From Proales similis (taxonomy: Eukaryota > Rotifera > Eurotatoria > Ploima > Proalidae), in NCBI GenBank assembly GCA_019059635.1, contig JAGVRJ010000013.1, positions 310,001 to 374,000 of the forward strand: a DNA stretch of 64,000 nt. The letters are read 5' to 3'. Every line of letters starts with the position of its first letter. Within the stretch, counting starts at the first letter, position 1. The notes below the pieces were generated by a model. That model did no database searches. It was not told the origin of the DNA and worked only from the letters and a program-made list of their open reading frames with translations. Positions 47,340 to 58,363 of this stretch are shown piece after piece. The translations under genes and the position numbers were made by a program.

Positions 47340-49030
47340 ATGTTGCGCTCAAGGGACCGTCTTTGGTTATGTTTTTGGGTGGGATGGATCGCATACGCCT
47401 CCGCCTATCTGCTGAGAAAACCCTTAGGAATTGTAGGATGAGAAATCTAAAATTTCAAGGATATTGCCTTCGTCACAATAGTTAAGATCAAAGAGGACTT
47501 GGAGCGCGAGAGAGGCTTCACCAAAATTGAATTGGGTATATTGGACAGCGCATTTCTATTGCCTTATGCCTTGGTTCAGGTAACAAACATCAACATGGAA
47601 ATTCAGCCTTTGATTATTTTCCTTCTCCTTTAAAAGACATTTCTTGGTCCGATCGGTGATAAATTTGGGGCGAGAACAACGTTTTCATTTAGTCTCCTTA
47701 TGAGTGGAATGTCGATGGTAAAAACCCAGTCTCAGTTCATGGTTCATTACAGTTGTTTTAGAAGCTCTTGCGAAAGTACTTTTTTAGCGAATTGGGCGAA
47801 GTGATTCACATGCTTCCGTTCCTTTTCTTAAATGGCTGCTTTCAATCGTTCACATGGCCGGCGGTCAACAAGGGCGTGGGCGCCTGGGTTCCCGACGACG
47901 AGCGCAACACCATATTCGGTTACTTTGGCACGAGCTCGTTCGTCGGCGGCATCCTCGCCACCACCCTCGCCGTCTTCCTAGAGCAAGAGTACGGCTGGCG
48001 ATATGTCTACATCCCGCCCTCGCTTATCGCGGTAGGATCACGTCCGTCCCTTCACGCTCCCTCTGAGTCTTGACTGGCTCAAAACAGATGGCCATGGGCG
48101 TCGTAGTGTGGATCCTCTTCCGCCAGCCGGACGAGCTGCAGATGCAAGTGCCCGGCAAAGGTAAGGCCAGTCCTCCTCTTGCTCAGCCTGCTCTCATGTC
48201 GCCGCGAAGAGTTGTCTGCCCAGGCCGGAGTCAAGAGCCAGGTCTTGCCTGTCACCGAAATCGTGCGCATTCCGTAGGCTCTTTGGTCGGATCTGCTCGC
48301 TCGCCGCCCTCTCACTGCTTGTAGGATGGTGATTGAGACCACCCTGGCCGTGCTCTGCCTCAAGACTGTTCGCTACGGCCTGTACATGTGGCTGCCGATG
48401 TATTTGTTGCAGGAGCTGCACTACTCCAAGCCCGATGCTGGCCTCTACTCGACCATGTTCGAGATCGGCGGTGTCGTCGGCTCTGCCCTCGTCGGATGGA
48501 CACTACGAAAGTATTCATTATATCTCCTTTCTAGTTTCCCACTTTTCTCTATTTCTTTTTTTTCAGATTTTTTCAAAATCAACCACTTCTCGGCTCTAGT
48601 ATTCAGAGCTACTTGAGCGGCGTATTCCTTTTACTCTTCTTGCTTACGTCTTCATTCGGAAAAGCATTCAATTCCCTTCTCATGATTATCGTTGGTTTCC
48701 TCAACTGCGGTCCCGACATTATTTTATGTAAACTCGGCCGAATGCTTACGCAGATCATTTTGGTAATCCTTCATTATAGGCGCGTCGTTTCCATCTGAAC
48801 TCGGAGAAATGGACGGACGAAATTCAGTGTCAGCATTAATAGGCTTCATTAACGGTCTAGGAACTGTAGGCACCATTCTTCAGGGACCTTTAATCGGAAT
48901 GTTGAGTGAAAACTTTGGCTGGCCAGCTGTGTTTAATCTCATGATTGCTCTCTCCTTTGGTTCGGGCTTCTTTTGCAACCGAGCAAACTCGATTTACACC
49001 CGACGTAGACTCTCTTCTCCCTTTCCCTGA
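47340..49030 (+). CDS. SLC37-like major facilitator, copy 2
   Basis: Nine exons join in phase to 423 aa: 47340-47432, 47487-47579, 47637-47717, 47762-48031, 48088-48160, 48210-48273, 48325-48510, 48567-48727 and 48780-49030. The start MLRSRDRLW is the first ATG after an in-frame stop. Exon positions and phases equal copy 1, so the two are true tandem duplicates. Helix 1 reads VGWIAYASAYLLRKPLGI, exon 3 FLGPIGDKFGARTTF, and the last exon FPSELGEMDGRNSVSALIGF. Exons outside the shared core differ strongly from copy 1 at the protein level. Confidence 0.72.
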
Positions 49031-49310
49031 CTTTTCAATTCTTCAATTTGCTAACATTCCGACAAGCTCTCTGTTTCAACAATCAATTGTTCAATTCAAT
49101 TTTTTCGAATAAAATTTTGGAGCAAATCCAGCTCATTCGCATTTGATTTACAAGTTATTTTGGGCGTTTGCAGACCACAAGTTTTGCGACGCTTTTCCGC
49201 CAAGTTTGATTCTTTTCCATTTTATTCGCATTCTTTATGTGCATTTAGTTATTGGACTCATCTTTATTTATTTTCGCCGGCTAGGTTCAAGAGCTCGTCG
49301 AGGAGAAACC

Positions 49311-50709
<1,399 letters not shown>

Positions 50710-50869
50710 CAGCAAAGGCAAGTTGTGAAATTGCGTCTTTGCTCATGAATAAAAATTCAATCAACAAAAAAGCTCCTTAATCCGTTTCTAATCATCGATT
50801 GAGCCAAGCATGCGCAATAACGAAACGCATCTAATAAAGCAGCTCCGTTCTTGATCTGAATTAATAACG

Positions 50870-51958
50870 ATGGCCACTTTGCCAAAGAAGACTAAAGCGC
50901 GCCAGAATCGTTTCGACAAGTCTAAAATGCTTGGCGCGAGTGCAAAACAAATTACGCGCTTCTGTCTCGTAATAATATTCATCGCCAACTATTGTTGCGT
51001 CTCAGCCGGTGTTATGGATCAGACGAATTTTCAGCAGAAATTCTACGCCGAATACGACGCGATCAATGCGGCGCTCGAAGATTTCAGACGTGTCGAAGGC
51101 GCTGCGGAAGATGTCGCAAAGCGAATTGAGCTCTCGTCTGATTATGAAGCCATTAGCCGTCGAATTGACGCGTTGGAGAAGATGTTCACCGATGCTACAC
51201 CCTATCTACCTGGCTACGAGGTGCGCAAAGCACAGGAACACATAAGCAAGCTGAACAAGTTGACACAGCAAAAACGAAACGAGCTCTTTCCGAAAAAAAA
51301 GTTCGCATTTAAATCAAAGCAGAACATGACCTCACTAGCAGACGCCATTGAATCGGCCAACCAGAAAAGTGAACTGCCAGCGAGCGGCGGCGGCAACAAG
51401 AGCAACGAGTCGACCGCCATCGACATTCAGAGCTCTACAACTCTGAGAGATTACTCCGACCAGTTTGTAACCAAGAAAGCCGAAGAGGTCGACGGAAAGG
51501 ACGTGGCCATTCAAAACGTCACAAACTGCCAAATTCAGTTAATCGGGCTGCCGAGTGTGCTGCACATAAGCAACGTGGTAAACTCCACGATCCTGTGCGG
51601 ACCCATTACAGGCTCGGCGTTCATTGATAAATGCAGTGGCTCTCGCTTTGTGATTGCATCGCACCAGCTGCGCATACACGACACAGTTGACACACAGTTT
51701 TACATAAACGTGGTCTCCCGAGCCATAATAGAGAATTGTCAAAACGTGAAATTCTCGCCCTACTCATGGGACTATCCGGGCATAGAGTCGCATTTCGAAA
51801 GAGCCAACATGAGCTTCTCCCGAGTCAACTGGCAGAGCATAGATGATTTCAACTGGCTCAATCAAACCCAGCAGTCGCCCAACTGGTCTTTTCTTGAAGA
51901 CGAAGAGAGAGTCCGCTGGAGCACTAATGAATCTGACGAGCTCTCAGCAGTGCTTTGA
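50870..51958 (+). CDS. TBCC: Tubulin-folding cofactor C (TBCC)
   Basis: TBCC is the GTPase-activating component of the complex that releases folded alpha/beta-tubulin. Single exon, up to 362 aa. The spectrin-like helical N-domain begins at MDQTNFQQKFYAEYDA; KKKFAFKSK matches the family's PKKRFAFK. The C-terminal beta-helix contains VTNCQIQLIGLPSVLHI, ILCGPITGSAFIDKC, ASHQLRIHDTVDTQFYINVVSR (the catalytic Arg region), SWDYPGIE and SIDDFNWL. The first 48 residues before MDQTN are odd: a basic stretch, then a strongly hydrophobic ITRFCLVIIFIANYCCVSAG. An internal start at 51015 would give the usual cytosolic protein. No in-phase intron explains the extension. Confidence 0.9.
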   Translation: MATLPKKTKARQNRFDKSKMLGASAKQITRFCLVIIFIANYCCVSAGVMDQTNFQQKFYAEYDAINAALEDFRRVEGAAEDVAKRIELSSDYEAISRRIDALEKMFTDATPYLPGYEVRKAQEHISKLNKLTQQKRNELFPKKKFAFKSKQNMTSLADAIESANQKSELPASGGGNKSNESTAIDIQSSTTLRDYSDQFVTKKAEEVDGKDVAIQNVTNCQIQLIGLPSVLHISNVVNSTILCGPITGSAFIDKCSGSRFVIASHQLRIHDTVDTQFYINVVSRAIIENCQNVKFSPYSWDYPGIESHFERANMSFSRVNWQSIDDFNWLNQTQQSPNWSFLEDEERVRWSTNESDELSAVL

Positions 51959-52075
51959 ACTGCAAAACATCGACATGACGCTTCGCATTTTTGACTATTT
52001 CTATTAAATCTAGCGCAATCAATAGTTTTCTTTCGATTTTTCTCTTCCGCTTCTCCAATTAAACAATTTTCTCAA

Positions 52076-52366
52076 ATGCCGAGATGTAACATAGCTCGTG
52101 CTGAAGCTTCCCACAAAACGTTTGCTCAAGTGAAGTTGTCAGTGTCATCAAGCGAGGGCCATCACAAGCGAACCAAAAAGGTCGAGACTTGCGAGATTGA
52201 ACAGTTCGGCGAGGAAGACCCAGTGATTAAGAACTTGGCCAAGATAGGCTGCCTGGAAAAGCATTATCAAGTGCAGGACTGCTATTTTGAGACAAAAGAC
52301 TGGCGCAAGTGCACAGCTCAGGTCAAGGAGTTTCAAGAGTGCATGAAAAAAGCCAAAAAGAACTAA
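52076..52366 (+). CDS. COA4: Cytochrome c oxidase assembly factor 4-like twin CX9C protein
   Basis: A 96-aa single-exon protein of the mitochondrial intermembrane space. It has the twin CX9C helical hairpin: CLEKHYQVQDC and CTAQVKEFQEC, with the acidic lead-in EEDPVIKNLAKIG and the spacer KDWRKC, both as in COA4 (CHCHD8). Import should follow the MIA40 disulfide relay. It sits 117 nt after TBCC and only 61 nt before EARS2 on the same strand, with no poly(A) hexamer visible between it and EARS2. Confidence 0.85.
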   Translation: MPRCNIARAEASHKTFAQVKLSVSSSEGHHKRTKKVETCEIEQFGEEDPVIKNLAKIGCLEKHYQVQDCYFETKDWRKCTAQVKEFQECMKKAKKN

Positions 52367-52426
52367 TTCCAAACGAGTCGCCCGAGTTAAAAGATTAGGA
52401 AGTAGACCGCTCGCATCTAGAGCAAC

Positions 52427-54022
52427 ATGAGACTCAGAAATCTCCATCCTTTTAGTTTTTCTTTATTCAAACCTAAACACTTTGCTTGTCGATCTGCGAG
52501 TCACTCAAAGAGCGTTGTAAGGGTTCGATTTGCACCCAGTCCGACCGGCAAGCTTCACATTGGCGGCCTTAGGACCGCCTTTTACAATTACATGTTTGCC
52601 AAGAAATACGGTGGCGAATTTCTGCTGCGCATCGAAGACACCGATCGTGAGAGATTTCAGAGCGATTCGCTGCCAAGCATTATTGAAGCTCTGCGCTGGT
52701 GTGGCCTAGAGCCCGACCACGGGCCAGGTTTTAGTTCAGACGAAGAGAGTTTGGTGTCTGGTGCGCCTTGGTTCCAGTCTCAGCGCCTCGAGATCTATTC
52801 GAAACATGCAAAGCAGTTATTGGACAGTGGACATGCTTATAAATGCTTCTGTGACGAAGCTCGTCTTGCTCTGCTAAAAAAGAACAGCCAAAGTGGCAAG
52901 ATGGGCTACGACGGAAAATGCCGTCATTTGAGCTCAGAGAAGCGGCAAGAGCTCGAGAGGCAAGGTCGTCCGTTTGTAATACGCTTCAAGCTCACAGATC
53001 GTGAGGTCGAGTTCGAAGATTTGACCACTGGACTGCATAGGAGTAATCCTTCGCAGCAAGAAGGCGATTTTGTCATCATCAAGTCGGACGGATTTCCCAC
53101 CTACCATTTCGCCAATGTGGTCGACGACCATCTCATGGCTATCACTCATGTGTTCAGAGGTCAAGAGTGGCAGATATCCACGGCCAAGCACATACAGCTG
53201 TACGAGGCGTTCGGCTGGCAGCATCCGAGCTACTCGCACTTGCCACTCATGTGCAACAACGACGGCACCAAGTTGAGCAAGAGACAAAATGACATCAGCG
53301 TTCTCTCGTACCGAGAGAGGGGCTTCTTGCCCGAGACTATTCTTGTCTACTTGTCTTCACTTGGCGGCGGGAGTCGGATCAACGTGACTGAGCATGAATT
53401 CGATCGAACCGATCAAGTCAAAAGGGTTCTGATTGAGAATTTCGATGAAACGAGCATGAACGCGCGAATGGTAAAGCTCAATCCCGAGCTAATGGACACT
53501 CTCAATCGCCGCTTCCTCAAGCTGCGCATTAAAGAGAATCGATCAAACGATTTACAACAGACGCTGCGCGAGCTCATCCAAAAACGATACAAACAGGTCA
53601 ACGAAATCTATCTGGAAGATGAATACCTGAATCGAGTGCTCAACTGGGCTGTCGATAGGGTCCATCGATTAAACGAACTTGCCGAGGACGAAAGCTATCG
53701 GTTTCTTTGGAACGACTTTACCGCTGCTGAGATTGAGCCTCAATTACGGCCGCAGCTCTTAGCATTGGTCACTGCCCTGATAGACTTGGTTTCCTCATAC
53801 CCTGATCATAAGTTCGTCAATCCGTCTGAACTCAAATCAAAACTCAATTCGCTTTTCAAAAAAATTAAACCAGTCACACAGGGCCTCAAATTTAATCATT
53901 GGCAAGCTACTCGACAACTTCTAACCGGTCGACTTGAGGGCCCGTCAGTCATTGAAATACTTCAACTTCTTGGCAAACAAACGGCTCTAGTTCGTCTCCA
54001 GCTGGCTAAAGACTATCTTTAG
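52427..54022 (+). CDS. EARS2: Mitochondrial glutamyl-tRNA synthetase (EARS2)
   Basis: Charges mitochondrial tRNA-Glu (and tRNA-Gln in the indirect pathway). Single exon, 531 aa. A basic, Phe- and Ser-rich presequence (about 28 residues) leads to the class I catalytic core: VRFAPSPTGKLHIGGLRTAF with the HIGH-type motif, FLLRIEDTDRERF, then EWQISTAKHIQLYEAFGW, and the KMSKS-type KLSKRQNDISV. A helical anticodon-binding domain follows. AATAAA at 54028 is six bases after the stop. Lack of introns contrasts with TFB1M nearby. Confidence 0.95.
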   Translation: MRLRNLHPFSFSLFKPKHFACRSASHSKSVVRVRFAPSPTGKLHIGGLRTAFYNYMFAKKYGGEFLLRIEDTDRERFQSDSLPSIIEALRWCGLEPDHGPGFSSDEESLVSGAPWFQSQRLEIYSKHAKQLLDSGHAYKCFCDEARLALLKKNSQSGKMGYDGKCRHLSSEKRQELERQGRPFVIRFKLTDREVEFEDLTTGLHRSNPSQQEGDFVIIKSDGFPTYHFANVVDDHLMAITHVFRGQEWQISTAKHIQLYEAFGWQHPSYSHLPLMCNNDGTKLSKRQNDISVLSYRERGFLPETILVYLSSLGGGSRINVTEHEFDRTDQVKRVLIENFDETSMNARMVKLNPELMDTLNRRFLKLRIKENRSNDLQQTLRELIQKRYKQVNEIYLEDEYLNRVLNWAVDRVHRLNELAEDESYRFLWNDFTAAEIEPQLRPQLLALVTALIDLVSSYPDHKFVNPSELKSKLNSLFKKIKPVTQGLKFNHWQATRQLLTGRLEGPSVIEILQLLGKQTALVRLQLAKDYL

Positions 54023-54394
54023 ACTCGAATAAACTCTGCATTTGACTTTGATCTTTCTGGCCTTTTCCATGATCCGCTGCCTCATTATTTCGTGAGCGGA
54101 AACGATTTCAAACCATCGTGAATGAGAGAAGCAGTTTAATTGCCAACACATGTTTCGGCTCAGACTCAACAAGAAACCATGATCAGGCAAATAAAGAAAT
54201 ACGAGAAGAAGCTTTAGAAGGAAATCTGCCTTGAGATGAAGATGCTCGCACCTCGTTGAATAGAACCAGTTGAATCTTCGTCATCGGCCAGATACCATTT
54301 CCGACCGTCTGAAATTTCAGGTTTAATTGGCCGCTTGTGGCTTTGATAATTTCCGCCAATCGCTCTGTATCTCTCATTCAAACACAAATGCCAA
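54023..54394. other. Intergenic between EARS2 and the receptor gene
   Basis: 372 bp with no gene seen apart from the EARS2 poly(A) signal. It should contain the receptor's promoter; no TATA box recognised. Confidence 0.45.
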
Positions 54395-56794
54395 ATGAAA
54401 TTCAAATTTTCCTTTCTGCTGATTTTTATGCTCGACTTTTCACCTGTCGAGCTTCTTGCCAATTTCACATCGGTCAGATGCTATTCGCGTTGGAATGACC
54501 TTCCAAATAAATGTCTGATTCATACTGAGTGTCGGCTGGACACAGCAGAACAAGCCCGGAATGTATTTTTAATTGAGCCCAAATTCCAAATTAAATGCTG
54601 TCATGTCAAAGACATACAGCTGAAGCTATATTTGTACTACGCGACTGGCTTGAGTCTGAGCGGCGATCAGGCCAGCGGAGCTTTTCTCAAGCTCAAGTCA
54701 GAGGAGTGTGCGAGAAGACTGAGCGAAGTTGAAATCCATTACGTCGGTTCGGCTGGTATTCACTTCAAGTTCAGTGCCTACGAGTCAAAGGCAACTATCA
54801 TCCAGCATTGGCTTGAATTCGGCCGTTTGCGTCCTATTTATGGCAACGGCAGTCGGGCTAGCTGCTCATCGCTCAATGCGGCCTCTTTATTCAAAGGCCA
54901 GCGAGCAAGAGCATCACTCCTGAACTTTCATGACGGAGTGGCTTACGACTCTGACACATGCGACACCATGTTCCATAAGACTAAGCTGAACGCTCTAATA
55001 TTTAAACGGAACATAAACTCGCTGGTCAAGCGAAATCAGATCGGTTTCAGACGAACAATGAATGCGAGCGAGCTTAAAAGCCGCATTCTAATGGTCGAAG
55101 TCGAAGGCTATGGCTATAGTTGGAACCGCAAATCCTTCTCAGCATCGGTATTCGCTCAGACGCGCTCAATTTTTTTGAAAGGAGCAATTGAAACATTTGA
55201 ACCGGAAACGCTGATTAATAAGCAGCTTGAGAAATTGCATCTCGAAATCTTGGGACTGGAACGCTTCTTTCACAATAACGTTGCTTGGCTCGACTGTGCA
55301 AATCGACGGACCGTCAATTCGACGACCCTGCAAGTTGATCTGCCTGACCCGAATCCCGAACCGACAGGAGTTCCGATTGGCTATATCGATGATTCTACTT
55401 CCCACAGAATTATAGAGCAGTTCAATACCCTCTACGACCTTGAGCCCAAGGACGTGAAGCTTTTCGACCCCGAAAACTTTTGTCTCTTTTATCGCGTAGA
55501 GCAGAAATCGCTGAATGTGCGCTTCACCGGCTCACTGATCGAACGACAAGGTCGAGTAGAATGCAGCTGCACCCTGTTTTGGCTTTGGCAAAAGTTTTTC
55601 GACGCACAAGATGAGAGCTTAATGACAAACTACGATTCTATGGCGAGTTGCGAAAACAAGAGCAGCGAGCTTATGAGGCAGTGTGAGTTTGAACAAATGG
55701 CGGCTCGTTGCCTGTTAGAGCCAGTGCTGCCCATCAAAGAGCCTAGCTCTTACACGCAAGTAATCAAACTCAAAGTGGCAGAATTCTGGGCATCTGTCCT
55801 TTTTGGGCCAGCTTTTAGTCTAGTCGCAGTCTTAGTGAACGTGCTGGTGCTATTGGTGCTTATTTCAGAGAAGAGATCGGCCAGCTATCGCAAGAACAAG
55901 CTGCAGGACAAGAACCGCCGAATGTGGCGTTACGTCTACATCAACTCATGGTTCACTCTATTTCAGGCGCTGATTTTTGTGTCCGCTCCTTTGACAAGTT
56001 GCATTGAGTACGGAGGCGTCTACTGTAGCCCGTTGATTCTCACTCGCTTCGCGCAGTATTATTACTTGGTCGTCGAGAGCTATTTGGGCAACGTGTTCCG
56101 TCTCATGACCAACTTGACAAATACAATGTTCGTGCTTTACCGCTACGCCGTGAATCTGGAGTGCTGGTCAACGTTCAGAGCTTGGAGGCCGAGCCGGCTT
56201 CTATTCGCCGCTCTGATCCCTTGTCTACTCATCAGCCTGATAAAGTTCAAACTCAACGAAAGGTTCGGCGTCGACGTCTTGTTCTTCTCGCCCGATCAAT
56301 ATTTCACAATCAACAACCTGCAAGTGTTCGAAGAAAGCCAGCTCCTCAAAGCACTTTATCTGTCCAACATGCTTCTGTGCAACATGGTGTTTGTTGCAAT
56401 CAATCTGCTGATTGACATTCGTCTGCTCTTGCATCTGCGCGGCCGCAATCAGAAGAACAGAAAGGAAGAGGTCGAGTCTCGTATTACCAAGATGATAATT
56501 CTTAATGGCTTCTTTTCATTTTTATTTCGCTCGCCGGAAATCGCTTCAAACCTGCTGCTTCTTATTTACAGTTTCAATGTAGAATTTTTCACTCCCTGCG
56601 TGCTTGTAGGTGACCCTATTCACTCGGCGTGTCCAATTCTGTTCAGAATTGCCAAGCTCTTCTATACAATCAGTCTGTCGGAAAACTTTTTGCTTCTCGT
56701 TCTATTCAATCGTCAATTTAGAGATCGATTCTATTCCATGAATTCTTGCTTCTGCTCATCGGTCAAATCGGAAGAAACCCACGCAACAAACTAG
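54395..56794 (+). CDS. Orphan seven-transmembrane receptor with large ectodomain
   Basis: A 799-aa intronless frame. A signal peptide (FKFSFLLIFMLDFSPVELLA) precedes an ectodomain of about 440 residues with scattered cysteines (CYSRWNDLPNKC, TECRL, KCCHV and a cluster before TM1). I recognise no domain in it. The C-terminal part has seven hydrophobic helices: TM1 FSLVAVLVNVLVLLVLI, TM2 WFTLFQALIFVSAPL, TM3 YLVVESYLGNVFRLMTNLTNTMFVLYRYAVN, TM4 LLFAALIPCLLISLI, TM5 MLLCNMVFVAINLLI, TM6 MIILNGFFSFLFRSPE, TM7 FYTISLSENFLLLVLFN. The LYRYAVN at the end of TM3 sits where DRY lies in rhodopsin-class receptors. No GPS-type cleavage motif was seen. Ligand and class are unknown. Confidence 0.72.
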   Translation: MKFKFSFLLIFMLDFSPVELLANFTSVRCYSRWNDLPNKCLIHTECRLDTAEQARNVFLIEPKFQIKCCHVKDIQLKLYLYYATGLSLSGDQASGAFLKLKSEECARRLSEVEIHYVGSAGIHFKFSAYESKATIIQHWLEFGRLRPIYGNGSRASCSSLNAASLFKGQRARASLLNFHDGVAYDSDTCDTMFHKTKLNALIFKRNINSLVKRNQIGFRRTMNASELKSRILMVEVEGYGYSWNRKSFSASVFAQTRSIFLKGAIETFEPETLINKQLEKLHLEILGLERFFHNNVAWLDCANRRTVNSTTLQVDLPDPNPEPTGVPIGYIDDSTSHRIIEQFNTLYDLEPKDVKLFDPENFCLFYRVEQKSLNVRFTGSLIERQGRVECSCTLFWLWQKFFDAQDESLMTNYDSMASCENKSSELMRQCEFEQMAARCLLEPVLPIKEPSSYTQVIKLKVAEFWASVLFGPAFSLVAVLVNVLVLLVLISEKRSASYRKNKLQDKNRRMWRYVYINSWFTLFQALIFVSAPLTSCIEYGGVYCSPLILTRFAQYYYLVVESYLGNVFRLMTNLTNTMFVLYRYAVNLECWSTFRAWRPSRLLFAALIPCLLISLIKFKLNERFGVDVLFFSPDQYFTINNLQVFEESQLLKALYLSNMLLCNMVFVAINLLIDIRLLLHLRGRNQKNRKEEVESRITKMIILNGFFSFLFRSPEIASNLLLLIYSFNVEFFTPCVLVGDPIHSACPILFRIAKLFYTISLSENFLLLVLFNRQFRDRFYSMNSCFCSSVKSEETHATN

Positions 56795-57019
56795 AGGAAG
56801 AAGGACTCTTGGAGAATACTGGTCAGTAAAAGGCTCGTGTTTCAGCTCTCTAAAGAAGTTTATTTTCGCGCAGAACTAGTGGCCAACTTAAACAGAATTG
56901 AAAACAGACACAAAATAGCCTTGAAACGTTTCATTCGGATGTTTGGGTGTTTTTGAAAAATAATTTTCATAGAAATGAAGAAAAATGACAAGCAGGCTTG
57001 TTTAAGGGCTCAGGTTGGA

Positions 57020-58363
57020 TTAAAGAGGGTAAATTGGCTCTCTGTACTTTAGGAAGCTGGATTCAATTTGAACGCGTGCTTGTTCACGCTGGGGCGGTTT
57101 CAAATTGTCAAACTTACGAATGTAATCTAAATTGTTCGAGTCAAACACCATTCGACCGTTGCTCTTATCTTTGGCGCTGATTTCAATTAACTTTTGCTTT
57201 CGCCACATGAACTGAGGCTTATTAGGCTCGAACTTGAACGTCGAGTCTCTCACAAGCAGCGGAGTTTGGCAAAGACGATCAGGAGCTGGCGATTTGCATT
57301 CAGGAGGGTAACAGCTTTGACTAGACTTGCTCATTTTGCCTCTTCTCTGGCCGAGTGACAAATGCTCATCGCGTTTGCACGGGTTTTTTATATGCAAGTT
57401 CAATACGAAGCCTCGATAATTGAGGGCTAGCCGTCCATTCGGCGGCCTTTCTTCTCGTTCCTTTATTTTACCTATTATTCTTTGTTTGAGAGTTGGTCTG
57501 CTTGGTGAAGTGGTTGGCCCATCTAACACACTTGGATGTGTTTTTGGCTCATCGCCCCAAATATCCAGAGCAGGACTGATACAAGCAAGTTGCTCCTCGT
57601 CAAACTGAAGAGTTGACTCTGCTGGCTCGGTGAAGCATGTCCTGGACGAGTGTCGAGGTGTGAGCTCACTCTCTGTCGCATTCTCATTCTCTTCGCTGTC
57701 TATGTGTCTGAGGAGATGGGTGCCCAGGAAGCGAACTATTCTATCATTTGTTTTCTTATTGAACACGTCAATCAGCTGCACGATTTGCATGAGACCGTGA
57801 TCATATGCCATTTGCCGACACGAATAATGCACGTATCTGATAGGAAGCTTGCCACTTGGCTGCATTTCGATCAACTCGGTTTCAAAACTCACATCGACTC
57901 CCCTGTTGATCAGGTGCTCGGCCATTTTAGCTTGCTTGTGTCGAATGGCGCACATGAGCAGATTTTCTGAATACTTGAGTCAGAATCTTGAAAAAAAAAA
58001 GCGAACAAATTCAACAAGTCAGCCACTTACCATGGTGGTGTTGATGTCGGCATTCGGCAAAGCGAGAAGCTGATCAAGTCGACAAGTGTCACCCAGCGCC
58101 ACCGCGTCGTAAAGATTCTAACGAATTCGTGTAAAAAATTCAAATCTAAGTTGAAGGTTCGAATCGTTCGACGTTGAATCAACCTGTTTCAAATGTTGTG
58201 CGGGCTCGACTTCAATTGAGCCGTCGGAAAGAACAGTTGTTCTCGGCTTCAAGTCCCTATAGCCGTTGAATTCAAGTGTTCTATTTTTCAGACGTTTTTC
58301 GTATTTTTCAATTCGACTCTTGAGAGCTCGGTCACTCTCATCCAGACCGTTAGGTTCGTCCAT
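57020..58363 (-). CDS. Ankyrin-like protein of unknown function
   Basis: Three exons (58363-58184, 58117-58031, 57973-57020) join in phase to 406 aa. The N-terminus is polar (MDEPNGLDESDRALKSRIEK). Two ankyrin-type units follow: NLYDAVALGDTCRLDQLLALPNADIN and ENLLMCAIRHKQAKMAEHLINRGVDV, then a degenerate third ending YDHGLMQIVQLIDVF. The remaining 240 residues are polar and basic, without a recognised domain. The E2/E3 junction needs the acceptor at 57974 (cag-less 'actcaag') to keep frame. Not recognised as a named gene; not ANKEF1 by its C-terminus. Confidence 0.65.

Noticed and set aside
50930..51010. 37-nt intron (gtaata to ctcag) in the TBCC N-terminus
   Set aside because: Removing it shifts the frame, and it is shorter than any other intron in the window.
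58150..58165. ggttcgaatc resembling a tRNA T-arm
   Set aside because: It lies in an intron of the ankyrin-like gene and no acceptor stem or anticodon arm fits around it. I found no tRNA, rRNA or CRISPR array in the window.
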